From NCBI RefSeq assembly GCF_023555415.1, contig NZ_JAKRYL010000009.1:112042-176041 (forward strand): a stretch of 64,000 nucleotides of DNA, in the 5' to 3' direction. Origin of the DNA: Halalkalibacter alkaliphilus. GTDB taxonomy: Bacteria; Bacillota; Bacilli; Bacillales; Bacillaceae_D. The notes beneath the pieces are model-generated. The model made no database searches, had not been told where the DNA came from, and saw nothing but the letters and a program-made list of their open reading frames with translations. The translations under genes were made by a program, and so were the position numbers. Below, piece after piece: positions 1 to 8,900 of this stretch; the first letter of the stretch is position 1, and each line of letters begins with the position of its first letter.

Positions 1-1331
1 GAGCCTTTTTCATTTTCTCTTTTTGCCTGTTGTGACAAGGTTACAAGAGTAGCAGAGTAAGTATTTACGGAGTCAATTTGTTTGGATAGATCAACAGTTG
101 CTAGCTTCGTTGAATCAATATCCTCAGCTTGTTGTAAGGATCCGCTCGCTATTTCATTGATAGCTGCTGCAACTTCATCGCTCGAAGCAAGGGTTTCCTC
201 AGCAACAGCTGATAAGTTTTCCGTAGATTGAGAAACTTGCTCAACAGATGTTTGAATCGAGTCAATCAACCCTTTCATGGAGAGGACCATTCGATTAAAG
301 TCATTGGTTAATTGCCCAATTTCATCTTTTGAATTGGATGAAATTGATACGGTTAAATCACCGTTAGCTACTAGACTTACTTGATTACGAAGAGCGACAA
401 TTGGTTTTGATATTTTTTTCGAAACAAAATAAGAAATGCCAATGGCTATTAGGATTGCAATGAAAGCAGTAATAAGAATCGTATTACGTAGCTCGTTCGC
501 TTGCGCTAGCATTTTTTCTTGTTCAAAGACAGAGCCAATTTTCCAGTTAGTTGATTCTATCGTTTCGTAGAAAAGGATCTGGTTAGAACCGTCTTGGTTA
601 TATTCAATAAGTCCATGACTTCCACCGCTTAGTATTTGAGCGACTACCGGATCCTCACGGTTGTTTTCTGTCATAGTAGGGTGGACGAGGGCAATGCCTG
701 CTTCATCGAAAAGGAAGAAGTAGCCGTCATAATTTAAATTTGTGGAAGAGACGATATTTGTTAAATCTTCTAGAGATAAATCAAAGCCGATGACCCCTAA
801 AATCGAATTACTCGAACCGATAACCGCTTTGGCAACCGTAACTGTGTACTCGCCTGAACTTGCATCTAAATATGGCTCTGTCCAAATAACTTCACCTGGA
901 TTCGCTGAAGCTTGTTCATACCATGGGCGAACACGTGGATCATAGTCTGAACCGACATCAATAAATGGTTCTGCATAAAACTCACCTTGATTCGTTCCTA
1001 AATAGCTAACCGCAATATTTTCATTTTGCTCATTGAAGATCAGGAAGTCTTCGCTTACTAATTGCCAAAGTGCTTCTTTTTCTTCACCTGCAGCATTCAG
1101 AAACTCAGATATTACATTATTGTGTGTGTAGCGATACATGGAAGAAGCGTAGTTTGATAGATAAAGGTCAATATGACTCTTTTTATCGGCTGTAGAGATA
1201 GCTCCTTCTGATAGAATATTTGCTTCAACCTGTTGCTTTACTTGCCAATATGTTATTGCAGAAACTGCAAGTAACGTAACAACTAAAATCAAACAGATAA
1301 GACTAATTAATCTAGTTTGAATTGATTTCAT
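1..1331 (-). CDS. Methyl-accepting chemotaxis protein, dCache type (3' part missing)
   Basis: Transmembrane chemoreceptor that would signal to CheA/CheW. The frame starts at ATG 1331 behind a CTAGGAGGC ribosome site (1342-1350) and runs off the window edge after about 443 codons, so the signalling tip is not seen. Visible order: N-terminal membrane segment (about residues 8-28), an extracellular dCache sensor with the run YDPRVRPWY followed by WTEPYLD and later GVIGFDLS, a second membrane segment (about 280-300), a HAMP region and the start of the coiled-coil signalling domain. The Y-x4-R-x-WY plus downstream Y/D pattern is that of the amino-acid-binding dCache_1AA class; ligand type is therefore inferred, not shown. 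No chemotaxis neighbours are present. Confidence 0.93.
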   Translation of the reverse strand, partial: MKSIQTRLISLICLILVVTLLAVSAITYWQVKQQVEANILSEGAISTADKKSHIDLYLSNYASSMYRYTHNNVISEFLNAAGEEKEALWQLVSEDFLIFNEQNENIAVSYLGTNQGEFYAEPFIDVGSDYDPRVRPWYEQASANPGEVIWTEPYLDASSGEYTVTVAKAVIGSSNSILGVIGFDLSLEDLTNIVSSTNLNYDGYFFLFDEAGIALVHPTMTENNREDPVVAQILSGGSHGLIEYNQDGSNQILFYETIESTNWKIGSVFEQEKMLAQANELRNTILITAFIAILIAIGISYFVSKKISKPIVALRNQVSLVANGDLTVSISSNSKDEIGQLTNDFNRMVLSMKGLIDSIQTSVEQVSQSTENLSAVAEETLASSDEVAAAINEIASGSLQQAEDIDSTKLATVDLSKQIDSVNTYSATLVTLSQQAKRENEKG

Positions 1332-1441
1332 TAAAGTACCAGCCTCCTAGTTGAGTAATAATGATATTATCGGCGCAATTTCAATGAAGTTCAACAAAAA
1401 TGTGAAAAAAGATCTAGGAGAAAGTGAGGGGGGAGGAGGGG

Positions 1442-1453
1442 GGGTCAGACCCC
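1442..1453. repeat. Left 12-bp target site duplication of IS4-family element
   Basis: GGGTCAGACCCC directly abuts the left inverted repeat and is repeated exactly at 2727-2738 after the right one. The duplicated target is itself one of the GGGGTCAGACCCC palindromes found elsewhere in the window. Confidence 0.9.
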
Positions 1454-2726
1454 AGGGCTGTTGATTAACTAATATTTTCCATCTAAATAAGATAGACTTC
1501 TCCTATTTAGATGGAACCACTGAATTTCAGCTTTCACCTCACTTGGGAGAGTATGCTGAATAAACCTGCGCGAGAAATCCAAAAAATTTAATGAATAAAC
1601 CATACTCCAGGCAGACTTCGTTTCGTTATATAACCAGCGTAACAGTAAATACGAGATTAACGTTCCAAAAACTTGGCTGTACACTGCATTTTCGGACATT
1701 CCAAATAGGTTTGATAACTTGAGGTTTTGCTTGACCCATCTAAAAAACAGTTCAATTTGCCAACGAGATTTATACATGGAAGCAATGGCTTCTGCTGAAC
1801 AATCCATTAGATTAGTAGCTACACGAATGTCATGCCCTTCTGAATCCTGAAAGGTGACAAGACGATACCTTTTCTTTGTCTCACGTGAACCTTTACCTAG
1901 AATAGCTGTTTCATCCCTAACAATGTTGGTCTTCTCTACATTCAATCGTTTTAACGCTTTTCGCTTTGATGCTGTATAAGCATCCGCAATTCTGATCACA
2001 AAATGCTGGTTTTGTTCATTTAGGTCTTCAAAGGTTGCTGTACTAGCATACCCTCGATCACCTATGAAAACAGCGTTTATATCTTCATGAGTATAAAGTT
2101 TAGGGGCAACCATAATATCATGATCGCGTCCCGTTGTTTCAATGACTTGGCTTGGTTGATGGTTCAAGAGATCAAATGTGGTATGAAGTCGTATCGCATG
2201 GCGACTGCTTGTATAACGCGCCCATGAATAATTAGGATGTTTAAACGTAATGGTCGTTGAATCGACTGCATAAAGTTTATACTTTTTCACAAATGACCGA
2301 CGAAGCGATCGGTTCATTCGTTTGATAAGCAATTGAAAGATCTCACGAATGAGTTGGTAAGGTACACTTTTTGCTTTTTTCGCAAGGGTTGAATGGTCTA
2401 CATTCGGTAAAGTAGAACAGTTTGGTAAATTTGCCTCTGCCTCTCGAAAACCTGACCATGCTTTCGTAGCCGCAATGGACCAAAAGTGGATGAGATGAAT
2501 GAAATTGAATTTCCGTGCCGTCTCTATATAGCCGTATTTTACTGCAATTTGGTCGAAATCCTCTTCGGAAATGAATAATTGTAACAACTGAGGAAGTGTG
2601 TTAATCTTGTTCATGAAAAGCCATTCTCCTTTGTGTTTGTTAGCGGTAACTACACTTTAACGGAGATGGCTTTTTTTGTCTTTTTATATGCTTATATTTA
2701 CTAAATTCTGGCTAATCAACAGCCCT
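1454..2726 (-). mobile_element. Intact IS4-family insertion sequence (1273 bp)
   Basis: Bounded by 14-bp perfect inverted repeats, AGGGCTGTTGATTA at 1454-1467 and its complement at 2713-2726, and by 12-bp direct duplications. It carries a single full-length transposase on the minus strand. Length, terminal repeats, a 10-12 bp duplication and the transposase YREK signature agree with IS4 family members such as the IS231-like group. The perfect ends and duplication suggest recent insertion; no second copy is in the window. Confidence 0.93.
1469..2614 (-). CDS. IS4-family transposase (DDE)
   Basis: 381-residue transposase filling the insertion sequence. First catalytic Asp in YAVDSTTITF (about residue 118), second in FIGDRGYAS (about 185), and the YREK box Y-x2-R-x3-E-x6-K in YKSRWQIELFFRWVK (about 282-296) carries the catalytic Glu. 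No frameshift or stop, so probably active. The start ATG at 2614 follows an AAAGGAGAATGG ribosome site. Promoter likely lies in the roughly 100 bp between the start and the right inverted repeat. Confidence 0.94.
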   Translation of the reverse strand: MNKINTLPQLLQLFISEEDFDQIAVKYGYIETARKFNFIHLIHFWSIAATKAWSGFREAEANLPNCSTLPNVDHSTLAKKAKSVPYQLIREIFQLLIKRMNRSLRRSFVKKYKLYAVDSTTITFKHPNYSWARYTSSRHAIRLHTTFDLLNHQPSQVIETTGRDHDIMVAPKLYTHEDINAVFIGDRGYASTATFEDLNEQNQHFVIRIADAYTASKRKALKRLNVEKTNIVRDETAILGKGSRETKKRYRLVTFQDSEGHDIRVATNLMDCSAEAIASMYKSRWQIELFFRWVKQNLKLSNLFGMSENAVYSQVFGTLISYLLLRWLYNETKSAWSMVYSLNFLDFSRRFIQHTLPSEVKAEIQWFHLNRRSLSYLDGKY

Positions 2727-2778
2727 GGGTCAGACCCCTCGGTTGTACGTTAATGTGGTAAAGAGGGGTCTGACCCCT
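2727..2778. repeat. GGGGTC(A/T)GACCCC paired palindrome, interrupted by the IS
   Basis: Right half of a repeat of the same type as those at 5071, 27445, 33632, 37622 and 53687: GGGTCAGACCCC, about 27 bp spacer, then AGAGGGGTCTGACCCC. Its left palindrome was split and duplicated by insertion of the IS4 element (left copy 1441-1453). The element lies at the 3' end of the FAD/Rieske gene. Confidence 0.85.
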
Positions 2779-2785
2779 TATTCAC

Positions 2786-4327
2786 TTATTCGATTTTTTT
2801 GAGTGGTTTTTTTGCTGGGCCTTCGATTACTTCTCCATCATAGGAGTAGCGTGAGCCGTGGCATGGGCAGTCCCATGTGCGGTCACCGTCGTTCCAATGA
2901 ACTTCACATCCCATATGTGTACATGTTGTATCAACAACGTGTAGATGGCCATCTTTGTCACGATACGCTCCAGCTCGTTTCCCGTTAACATTTACGATCT
3001 GGGATTCATCTGTTTTTACATCATCTGGATGAAGCTCGCTCTTATCAAATTTTCCTTGTAGAAGTTGCTTTGCTACATCGGCGTTGTTAGTAATAAATTT
3101 CCTGACGCTTGGGTCAGCAATGAAGCGTGAAGGTCTATAAAGAGTTTCATACCTATTTTTACGATTTAATATTAGGTCGCTTATTAAAAGACCTGCCATC
3201 GTACCGTTTGTCATCCCCCATTTTCGATAACCGGTAGCAACGTATATATTACGATGTGTCCGATTAATTCTTCCTATATACGGCAGTTTGTCGAGTGTGA
3301 CCATATCCTGAGCGGACCATTTGTATTGAATATCTAGCTCAGAAAAAAGCTCCATTCCGTACTGTTCTAGTGCTTCATAGTGATATTGGGTATTGATTCC
3401 TTGTCCTGTTTTGTGTTCCTCACCGCCAATGATCGCAAGCTTTTCACCGTCTCTCATCGTATAGCGTAATGAACGAGACGGAGAATCAACGTTTAAATAC
3501 ATTCCATCTGGGCATTCACCTTTTTTTACCTTTGCTGCTAATACGTAGGAACGTTCTACATACATACGTGAAAAATAAAGGCCGCCTCCATCATAGAATG
3601 GGAAGTGAGAGGCAACGACAACATGATTTGCAGTCAGTTTTGCCCCGCCTTTAGTCATTATGACAGGGTTAGGTTGGTGTTTAATATCAACTGCTACCGT
3701 ATTTTCAAAAATCTTACCTCCGTTTTCTTTAATCTTATTGACTAAATATGAAAGGTATTTAAGTGGATGAAATTGAGCTTGATTTTTCATGACGAGAGCT
3801 GATTTAATTGGCAATTTTAACGGGATAGAATCAACAAGTCCACCGTCTATTCCTAATGTTTTGTAAGCTTCGTTTTCCTTTTCTAACTTATTTACACCTC
3901 GATTTGTCGTTGTGTATAAATAAGCGTCCTCTGATGAGAAGTCGCAGTCGATTTGTTCTTCTTTGACAAGGTTTTGAATAAATTGGAGAGCATCAGTCGC
4001 TGCTTCATAATAAAGCTTGGCTTTATCTTTTCCTAAGTGGGAGATAAACTCGTCATAAATGGCACCATGTTGTGCGGTAATCTTCGCTGTTGTATGGCCT
4101 GTTGTTCCATTTAATAATTCATTCGCTTCTAGTAATGCGACTTTTACACCTTCTCTTGAAAGAAGATAAGCAGTTGTAATCCCTGATATTCCTCCACCTA
4201 CTATCGCTACATCTATCGCTGCATCTTCTTCAAGCGAAGGAAAAGATGGCAAGTCAACGGAGTCGCGCCAATAAGGTTCTGGTTGCTCTGGCATGGAAGA
4301 ATCAATTAAAGTGTAATCATCTGACAT
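2786..4327 (-). CDS. FAD-dependent oxidoreductase with C-terminal Rieske domain (YhfW-like)
   Basis: 513-residue protein with an N-terminal DAO/GlpO-type FAD fold (IAIVGGGISG-like dinucleotide motif at residues 40-49, followed by GTTGHTTAKIT) and a C-terminal Rieske [2Fe-2S] domain with C469-x-H471 and C487-x2-H490 ligands. The domain pair and size match Bacillus YhfW-type proteins of unknown substrate. Start ATG 4327 has a GGAGGG ribosome site. It is divergent from the next gene with about 90 bp between starts. No signal peptide is seen, so probably cytosolic. The physiological reaction cannot be assigned. Confidence 0.92.
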   Translation of the reverse strand: MSDDYTLIDSSMPEQPEPYWRDSVDLPSFPSLEEDAAIDVAIVGGGISGITTAYLLSREGVKVALLEANELLNGTTGHTTAKITAQHGAIYDEFISHLGKDKAKLYYEAATDALQFIQNLVKEEQIDCDFSSEDAYLYTTTNRGVNKLEKENEAYKTLGIDGGLVDSIPLKLPIKSALVMKNQAQFHPLKYLSYLVNKIKENGGKIFENTVAVDIKHQPNPVIMTKGGAKLTANHVVVASHFPFYDGGGLYFSRMYVERSYVLAAKVKKGECPDGMYLNVDSPSRSLRYTMRDGEKLAIIGGEEHKTGQGINTQYHYEALEQYGMELFSELDIQYKWSAQDMVTLDKLPYIGRINRTHRNIYVATGYRKWGMTNGTMAGLLISDLILNRKNRYETLYRPSRFIADPSVRKFITNNADVAKQLLQGKFDKSELHPDDVKTDESQIVNVNGKRAGAYRDKDGHLHVVDTTCTHMGCEVHWNDGDRTWDCPCHGSRYSYDGEVIEGPAKKPLKKIE

Positions 4328-4415
4328 TATGTATCCCTCCGATAATTGGAATTTCTTTTCATACTATAACCAAACGTAGGGTTTTCATGTATTAGAGCAA
4401 AAGGAGGGTTTGCAA

Positions 4416-5063
4416 GTGGAACAAAGAACAGCGCTCGTAGTTGGGGCTACAGGACTCATTGGCCAATTCCTTGTGAAGAAGCTGGAACAACAAAAGGAGT
4501 ATAAAAAAATTTATATTCTTGTACGAAGAGACATAGAGGTAAATAGTAAGAAGGTTGAAGTCAAAGTTGTTTCATTTGACTCTTTAGAAAGTAGTGATAT
4601 TCCAAAAGTAGATGATGTATTTTGTTGTTTAGGGACAACGATGAAAAAAGCAAAGACGAAAGAGGCATTTAAACAAGTTGATTACGAATATCCTTTGAAG
4701 ATTGCAGGTGCATTGCAAAAAGGAGCAAAGCAATTTTTAGTCGTGTCAGCCATTGGAGCAAGTGAAACATCCCGCTTTTTTTATAGCCGTGTAAAAGGGG
4801 AGATGGAAAAAGCAGTCATGAAACTTGCTTACTCACATATTCATATTTTTCGCCCTTCTTTATTGCTTGGCGAGCGTAATGAACTCAGGATAGGTGAGAA
4901 GGTTGGTGAATGGGGAGCGAAGTTAGCCAAGCCATTGTTGAAAGGGACGCTCTCTAAATATCGGGCCATCTCTGGGGAACAAGTTGCACAAGTGATGGTT
5001 AGAGCAGCTTTAACGAAAACAGATCAACGTGTGTTGATTTATGAGTCAAATCAATTGGGTTAA
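4416..5063 (+). CDS. NAD(P)-binding oxidoreductase, atypical SDR/NmrA-like
   Basis: About 215 residues with a Rossmann signature VVGATGLIGQFLVKKL at the N terminus and the FSYSRVKGEMEKAV-type Y-x3-K region (FFYSRVKGEME) in the middle, typical of short HTATIP2/YwnB-like NAD(P)H-binding proteins. The GTG at 4416 is chosen because AAGGAGGG (4401-4408) sits 7 bases upstream; the in-frame TTG at 4410 would be too close. A GGGGTCAGACCCC repeat follows directly. Function beyond a dinucleotide-binding fold is unknown. Confidence 0.88.
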   Translation: MEQRTALVVGATGLIGQFLVKKLEQQKEYKKIYILVRRDIEVNSKKVEVKVVSFDSLESSDIPKVDDVFCCLGTTMKKAKTKEAFKQVDYEYPLKIAGALQKGAKQFLVVSAIGASETSRFFYSRVKGEMEKAVMKLAYSHIHIFRPSLLLGERNELRIGEKVGEWGAKLAKPLLKGTLSKYRAISGEQVAQVMVRAALTKTDQRVLIYESNQLG

Positions 5064-5070
5064 TTATGAA

Positions 5071-5130
5071 GGGGTCAGACCCCTCTGCAGGTTTTCACCG
5101 CGTTGTTGCAATACAGAGGGGTCTGACCCC
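5071..5130. repeat. GGGGTC(A/T)GACCCC paired palindrome
   Basis: GGGGTCAGACCCC at 5071-5083 and GGGGTCTGACCCC at 5118-5130, each a palindrome about a central base; together they form an inverted pair that can fold as one long hairpin. It lies between two co-oriented genes. No poly-T tail follows, so it is not an ordinary terminator. Confidence 0.88.
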
Positions 5131-5230
5131 GAAAAAATACATATTGTGTTGTTGATCTGGACATGTTAGTATTGAAGGATGTTTAAAATTAAGTAACATG
5201 GTGAATTCACCAAAAAAGGAGATTATATAT

Positions 5231-6715
5231 TTGGCAACTTTTTATGATTTTGACTTGGATCACAAAGTGGTTCGAGCAGTAACAGAAATGGGATTTGAAG
5301 AAGCGACACCGATTCAAACAGAAACCATTCCAACCGCATTAGAAGGAAAAGACATTATTGGGCAAGCGCAAACGGGCACAGGTAAAACAGGTGCTTTCGG
5401 TATTCCGCTAATTAACCGAATTAATGTTGAAGAAGCACATGTTCAAGCACTTATCCTTGCCCCTACACGAGAGCTTGCGAATCAAGTCGCAGAGTCCCTC
5501 GTTAAATTTGGTAAGCATAAAGGCGTTCGTACGGTTGTCGTGTATGGTGGCCAGGACATGCGTAAACAAATCAATGATTTGAAACGCAAGCCACACGTAG
5601 TAGTAGCAACACCTGGTCGCTTAATGGACCATATGAGAAGAAAGACGATTCGTTTAAACGAAGTAAATATGGTTGTATTAGACGAAGCTGATGAAATGTT
5701 AAATATGGGCTTTGTTGAAGACATTGAGACGATCTTAAAAGAAGTACCGACAGAGCGTCAAACGCTTTTATTCTCAGCGACTATGCCAAAGCGAATTGAA
5801 AAGCTTGCACAGCAATTTATGTCTAACCCGCAATTAATTGCGGTTAAGGCTAAAGAAGTAACAATGGAAAATATTGAACAGCAGTATGTAGAAGTTCACG
5901 AAAAAGAGAAGTTCGACGTGCTGAGCCGTTTCATGGATATCCAATCTCCTGAGCTGGCAATTGTTTTCGGTCGTACGAAACGACGTGTCGATGAGCTGTC
6001 TGAAGCACTAATTAAACGCGGATACCGTGCAGAAGGAATCCATGGTGATTTAAACCAAGCAAAACGTGATAGTGTCCTTCGTAAGTTTAAAGGTGGTTTA
6101 ATCGACGTATTAGTTGCAACAGATGTTGCTGCTCGTGGATTAGATATTAGTGGTGTTACACATGTTTATAACTTTGACCTTCCGCAAGATCCTGAAAGCT
6201 ATGTTCATCGTATTGGACGTACAGGACGCGCTGGTAAGTCTGGTCTAGCTGTAACGTTTGCTACGCCTCGTGAAATGGATCATGTTCGTACCATTGAGCA
6301 AATTACGAAGAAAAAAATGAACAAAGTTCAAAAGCCTACGTTTGAACAAGCGATTAAAGGTCAACAGGAATTAGCTGTTGAACAATTACGTTCATTAATT
6401 GCTAGCGGTGATGCCGATAGCTATCGTAAAGCAGCTAAAGACTTACTACAAGAATCAGATGCAACGTCTGCTCTTGCAGCTGCATTAAAACTTCTAACAA
6501 AAGAGCCGGATACAACTCCAGTTCGTTTAACAGGAGAAGCTCCTCTACGTGTGAAAAAGCGTCGTGATGGTGGCGGAAGCGGTGGTGGAAAACCGTATCG
6601 TGGACGTCGTGATCGTGATGATCGCCGCAGAGGGCAGTTCCGTGGCAAAGACGATCGTGGACGTCGTCAAGGCGGACGCGGCGGACATGGCCAGCGCAAA
6701 GCGAAAAATGCATAA
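5231..6715 (+). CDS. cshA: DEAD-box RNA helicase CshA
   Basis: 494-residue ATP-dependent RNA helicase associated in Bacillus with the degradosome and ribosome assembly. Q motif GFEEATPIQ (21-29), Walker A AQTGTGKT (46-53), [18 protein letters not shown] and [10 protein letters not shown] are all intact. The C-terminal tail is Gly/Arg/Asp-rich ([18 protein letters not shown]...), typical of CshA RNA-binding tails. TTG 5231 is selected because AAAAAAGGAG (5212-5221) is 9 bases upstream and the protein then begins MATFYDF like known CshA. A strong terminator follows. Confidence 0.95.
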   Translation: MATFYDFDLDHKVVRAVTEMGFEEATPIQTETIPTALEGKDIIGQAQTGTGKTGAFGIPLINRINVEEAHVQALILAPTRELANQVAESLVKFGKHKGVRTVVVYGGQDMRKQINDLKRKPHVVVATPGRLMDHMRRKTIRLNEVNMVVLDEADEMLNMGFVEDIETILKEVPTERQTLLFSATMPKRIEKLAQQFMSNPQLIAVKAKEVTMENIEQQYVEVHEKEKFDVLSRFMDIQSPELAIVFGRTKRRVDELSEALIKRGYRAEGIHGDLNQAKRDSVLRKFKGGLIDVLVATDVAARGLDISGVTHVYNFDLPQDPESYVHRIGRTGRAGKSGLAVTFATPREMDHVRTIEQITKKKMNKVQKPTFEQAIKGQQELAVEQLRSLIASGDADSYRKAAKDLLQESDATSALAAALKLLTKEPDTTPVRLTGEAPLRVKKRRDGGGSGGGKPYRGRRDRDDRRRGQFRGKDDRGRRQGGRGGHGQRKAKNA

Positions 6716-6728
6716 GATAGTTAAGGTA

Positions 6729-6765
6729 ACATGATGTATTCAACTAGAATACATCATGTTTTTTT
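6729..6765 (+). terminator. Rho-independent terminator after cshA
   Basis: Perfect 13-bp stem ACATGATGTATTC / GAATACATCATGT with a 5-base loop followed by seven T. Confidence 0.93.
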
Positions 6766-6784
6766 GGGTGTTTGGGTATAGATG

Positions 6785-7000
6785 AGGACCCAAACAGGAG
6801 AAAAGTGCCTCATAGGTTTGATGAAGACCGAAACAAGCTAAGGATCAAAGAGAAAAGTGCCTCATAGGTTTGATGAAGACCGAAACAAGCTAAGGATCAA
6901 AGAGAAAAGTGCCTCATAAGGTTGATGAAGACCGAAACAAGCTAAGGATCAAAGAGAAAAGTCGCTCATAGATTAAATGAAGACCAAAACAAAATAAAAA
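6785..7000. repeat. 52-bp tandem repeat array
   Basis: The words AAAAGTGCCTCATA and GATGAAGACCGAAACAAGC recur with an exact 52-bp period (AGTGC at 6804, 6856, 6908; degenerate copy at 6960). Two units are almost identical, the outer ones decayed. Non-coding; it lies between the cshA terminator and the glnA regulatory region. Confidence 0.9.
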
Positions 7001-7275
7001 CCAAAAGTAAAGCTCATCATACTCCATACAACATATTAATTCCAATATGATATTGAATACACTCACTAGTCTCCTGTAACATTGACTAGTGCCATGAGAG
7101 GCAATTACGAACCTGATTTTGGGAGTATCTGGGTATATAATCCTTCTAATATCAATAGTCAGAAAAATAATTAAGGAAAAAAGTTTTGAGAAAATTCTCA
7201 TATAAGTAAGCCTTTTCATTACCTTTGTTGAGCAGATTATGCCGTTTTTGTCGAAAGCTGTACTTTCATATTCTA
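7001..7275. other. Gene-free stretch before the glnA control region
   Basis: A+T-rich sequence without a convincing gene. A minus-strand frame (6914-7219) crosses it but has a poor ribosome site, and its end lies inside the tandem repeat. An upstream transcript leader or small RNA cannot be excluded; no stable hairpin with a T-run was seen. Confidence 0.5.
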
Positions 7276-7292
7276 TGTGAGATTATCTGACA
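7276..7292. promoter_or_regulatory. GlnR/TnrA box 1 of glnA
   Basis: TGTGAGATTATCTGACA matches the GlnR/TnrA consensus TGTNA-N7-TNACA at every defined position. It lies about 50 bp upstream of the candidate start point for the promoter at 7299-7327. Confidence 0.85.
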
Positions 7293-7298
7293 TACCCG

Positions 7299-7327
7299 TT
7301 GCGTAAAAGCTAGTAACCCCTTAAAGT
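7299..7327 (+). promoter_or_regulatory. Candidate glnA promoter
   Basis: TTGCGT (7299-7304), 17-bp spacer, TAAAGT (7322-7327). Weak match to sigma-A, flanked by the two GlnR/TnrA boxes, which supports but does not prove it. Confidence 0.5.
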
Positions 7328-7344
7328 AAAACATAACAAATTGA

Positions 7345-7361
7345 TGTCACATAACATTACA
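7345..7361. promoter_or_regulatory. GlnR/TnrA box 2 of glnA
   Basis: TGTCACATAACATTACA, again a full match to TGTNA-N7-TNACA. It ends 20 bp before the glnA start and lies downstream of the candidate promoter, a position suited to repression. Confidence 0.85.
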
Positions 7362-7381
7362 TGAAAAGGAAGTGTTTAAAA

Positions 7382-8740
7382 ATGGCAACATCTACACCGA
7401 CTAGAGAAAGTTTAGTTGCAACTATTAAGGAAACAATCGAGAAAAAGAATGTAGAACTTCTTCACGTACAATTTGTAGACATTGAAGGAACTCTTAAACA
7501 TGTTACAGTTACTGCTGAACAAATAGATCAAGTAATCGATGGAAAGGTAATGTTCGATGGTTCATCTATTACTGGGTATACACCTATTAATGAATCTGAC
7601 CTTTACCTTGATCCTGACTTAACTACATTTGCTGTATTACCTTGGACTGAGCAAGAAGGTTATTCAGAAGCTCGCTTCTTATGTAGCGTAAAAAAGCCTG
7701 ATGGTTCTGACTTTGACGGCGACCCACGTAACGTTTTGAAAAAAACAGTTAAGCGTGCAAAAGACCAAGGTTATTCAATCAGTGTTGGACCTGAGCTTGA
7801 ATTCTTCTTATTCAAGACTGACGAAAATGGCCAACCAACATTAGAAACTCAAGATGTGGGTGGTTATTTTGAACCATCTCCAAAAGACCTTGGTGAAAAA
7901 GTACGTCTTGAAATCTATAAAGCTTTGAAAATGATGGGCTTCACAATCGAAGCATCTCACCATGAAGTAGCAATCGGTCAACATGAGATTAACTTCAAAT
8001 ATGCTGATGCATTAGGTTCTGCTGATGCTGCAACAACATACAAGTGGGTTGTTAAAACAGTTGCTCAGCAATTTGGTTACCATGCGACATTCATGCCGAA
8101 ACCACTTGCTGGTGAGAACGGAAGTGGAATGCACGTAAACATCTCTCTATTTGATGACGAGAAGCAAGAAAATGCTTTCTACGATCCGTCTAATGATCTA
8201 GGATTATCTGAAAAAGCATACCAGTTCATTGCTGGTCTAATGGAAAATGTTAAGGATTTCGTTGCAGTTACAAATCCATTAGTAAACTCTTATAAGCGTT
8301 TAGTACCTGGATATGAAGCGCCTTGCTATATCGCATGGTCTGCATCTAACCGTTCTGCGCTAATCCGTATCCCAGCAACTCGTGGTGCAGGAACTCGTGT
8401 AGAAATCCGTTGTCCAGATCCATCGGCTAATCCTTACTTTGCATTTGCTATCATTGCAGCTGCTGGTTTGGATGGAGTAGATCGTGACTTAACAGTAGTT
8501 CCAGCTACAAATGCTGATATTTTTGAAATGAGCAAAGAAGAGCTAGAAGCTCGCGGAATCGAAAACCTTCCTACAAGTCTAGAAGCTGCAGTTGAGCGTT
8601 TTGCAACTGGGGAAATCGGCCGTCAAACATTTGGTGAGCACGCATTTAATGAGTATGTAGCATTAAAACGTGCTGAGTGTGATGACTTCCGTTTAGCTGT
8701 TACAAACTGGGAAGTTGCAGCTTACCAAGCTAAATTCTAA
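7382..8740 (+). CDS. glnA: Glutamine synthetase type I
   Basis: Makes glutamine from glutamate, ammonia and ATP; in Bacillus the feedback-inhibited enzyme also controls GlnR and TnrA. 452 residues with GSI landmarks: FDGSSITGYTPINESD, GPELEFFLF, ASHHEVAIGQHEI, NGSGMHVN, NPLVNSYKRLVPGYEAP and NRSALIRIPATRG. ATG 7382 follows AAGGAAG by 8 bases; the upstream in-frame ATG 7361 lacks a ribosome site. Unlike B. subtilis there is no glnR directly upstream; the gene stands alone behind two GlnR/TnrA boxes. The sequence is rather distant from B. subtilis GlnA as I recall it, so it may be a second paralogue. Confidence 0.95.
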   Translation: MATSTPTRESLVATIKETIEKKNVELLHVQFVDIEGTLKHVTVTAEQIDQVIDGKVMFDGSSITGYTPINESDLYLDPDLTTFAVLPWTEQEGYSEARFLCSVKKPDGSDFDGDPRNVLKKTVKRAKDQGYSISVGPELEFFLFKTDENGQPTLETQDVGGYFEPSPKDLGEKVRLEIYKALKMMGFTIEASHHEVAIGQHEINFKYADALGSADAATTYKWVVKTVAQQFGYHATFMPKPLAGENGSGMHVNISLFDDEKQENAFYDPSNDLGLSEKAYQFIAGLMENVKDFVAVTNPLVNSYKRLVPGYEAPCYIAWSASNRSALIRIPATRGAGTRVEIRCPDPSANPYFAFAIIAAAGLDGVDRDLTVVPATNADIFEMSKEELEARGIENLPTSLEAAVERFATGEIGRQTFGEHAFNEYVALKRAECDDFRLAVTNWEVAAYQAKF

Positions 8741-8754
8741 TTTAATAAATAAGA

Positions 8755-8787
8755 AGGCAGTTGAGAATCCTCAGCTGTCTTTTTTTA
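8755..8787 (+). terminator. Terminator after glnA
   Basis: GGCAGTTGAG / CTCAGCTGTC stem with a 4-base loop followed by a T-run. Confidence 0.88.
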
Positions 8788-8900
8788 GTTGTTTAGGTCA
8801 CTGATCAAAATATACACATAAAAAATTTGGTAATGTGTAGGATGTGAGTTGGGCATACTTTTTGAAGTAGACAATCAATTGGCAGATAGGAGGTAACACC

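Noticed and set aside
6785..7000. CRISPR array
   Set aside because: The periodic units are contiguous repeats without variable spacers and no cas genes are present.
6914..7219. Minus-strand 101-codon frame rich in hydrophobic residues
   Set aside because: The ribosome site is poor, it ends inside the 52-bp tandem repeat, and it lies across a regulatory-looking stretch; no family resemblance.
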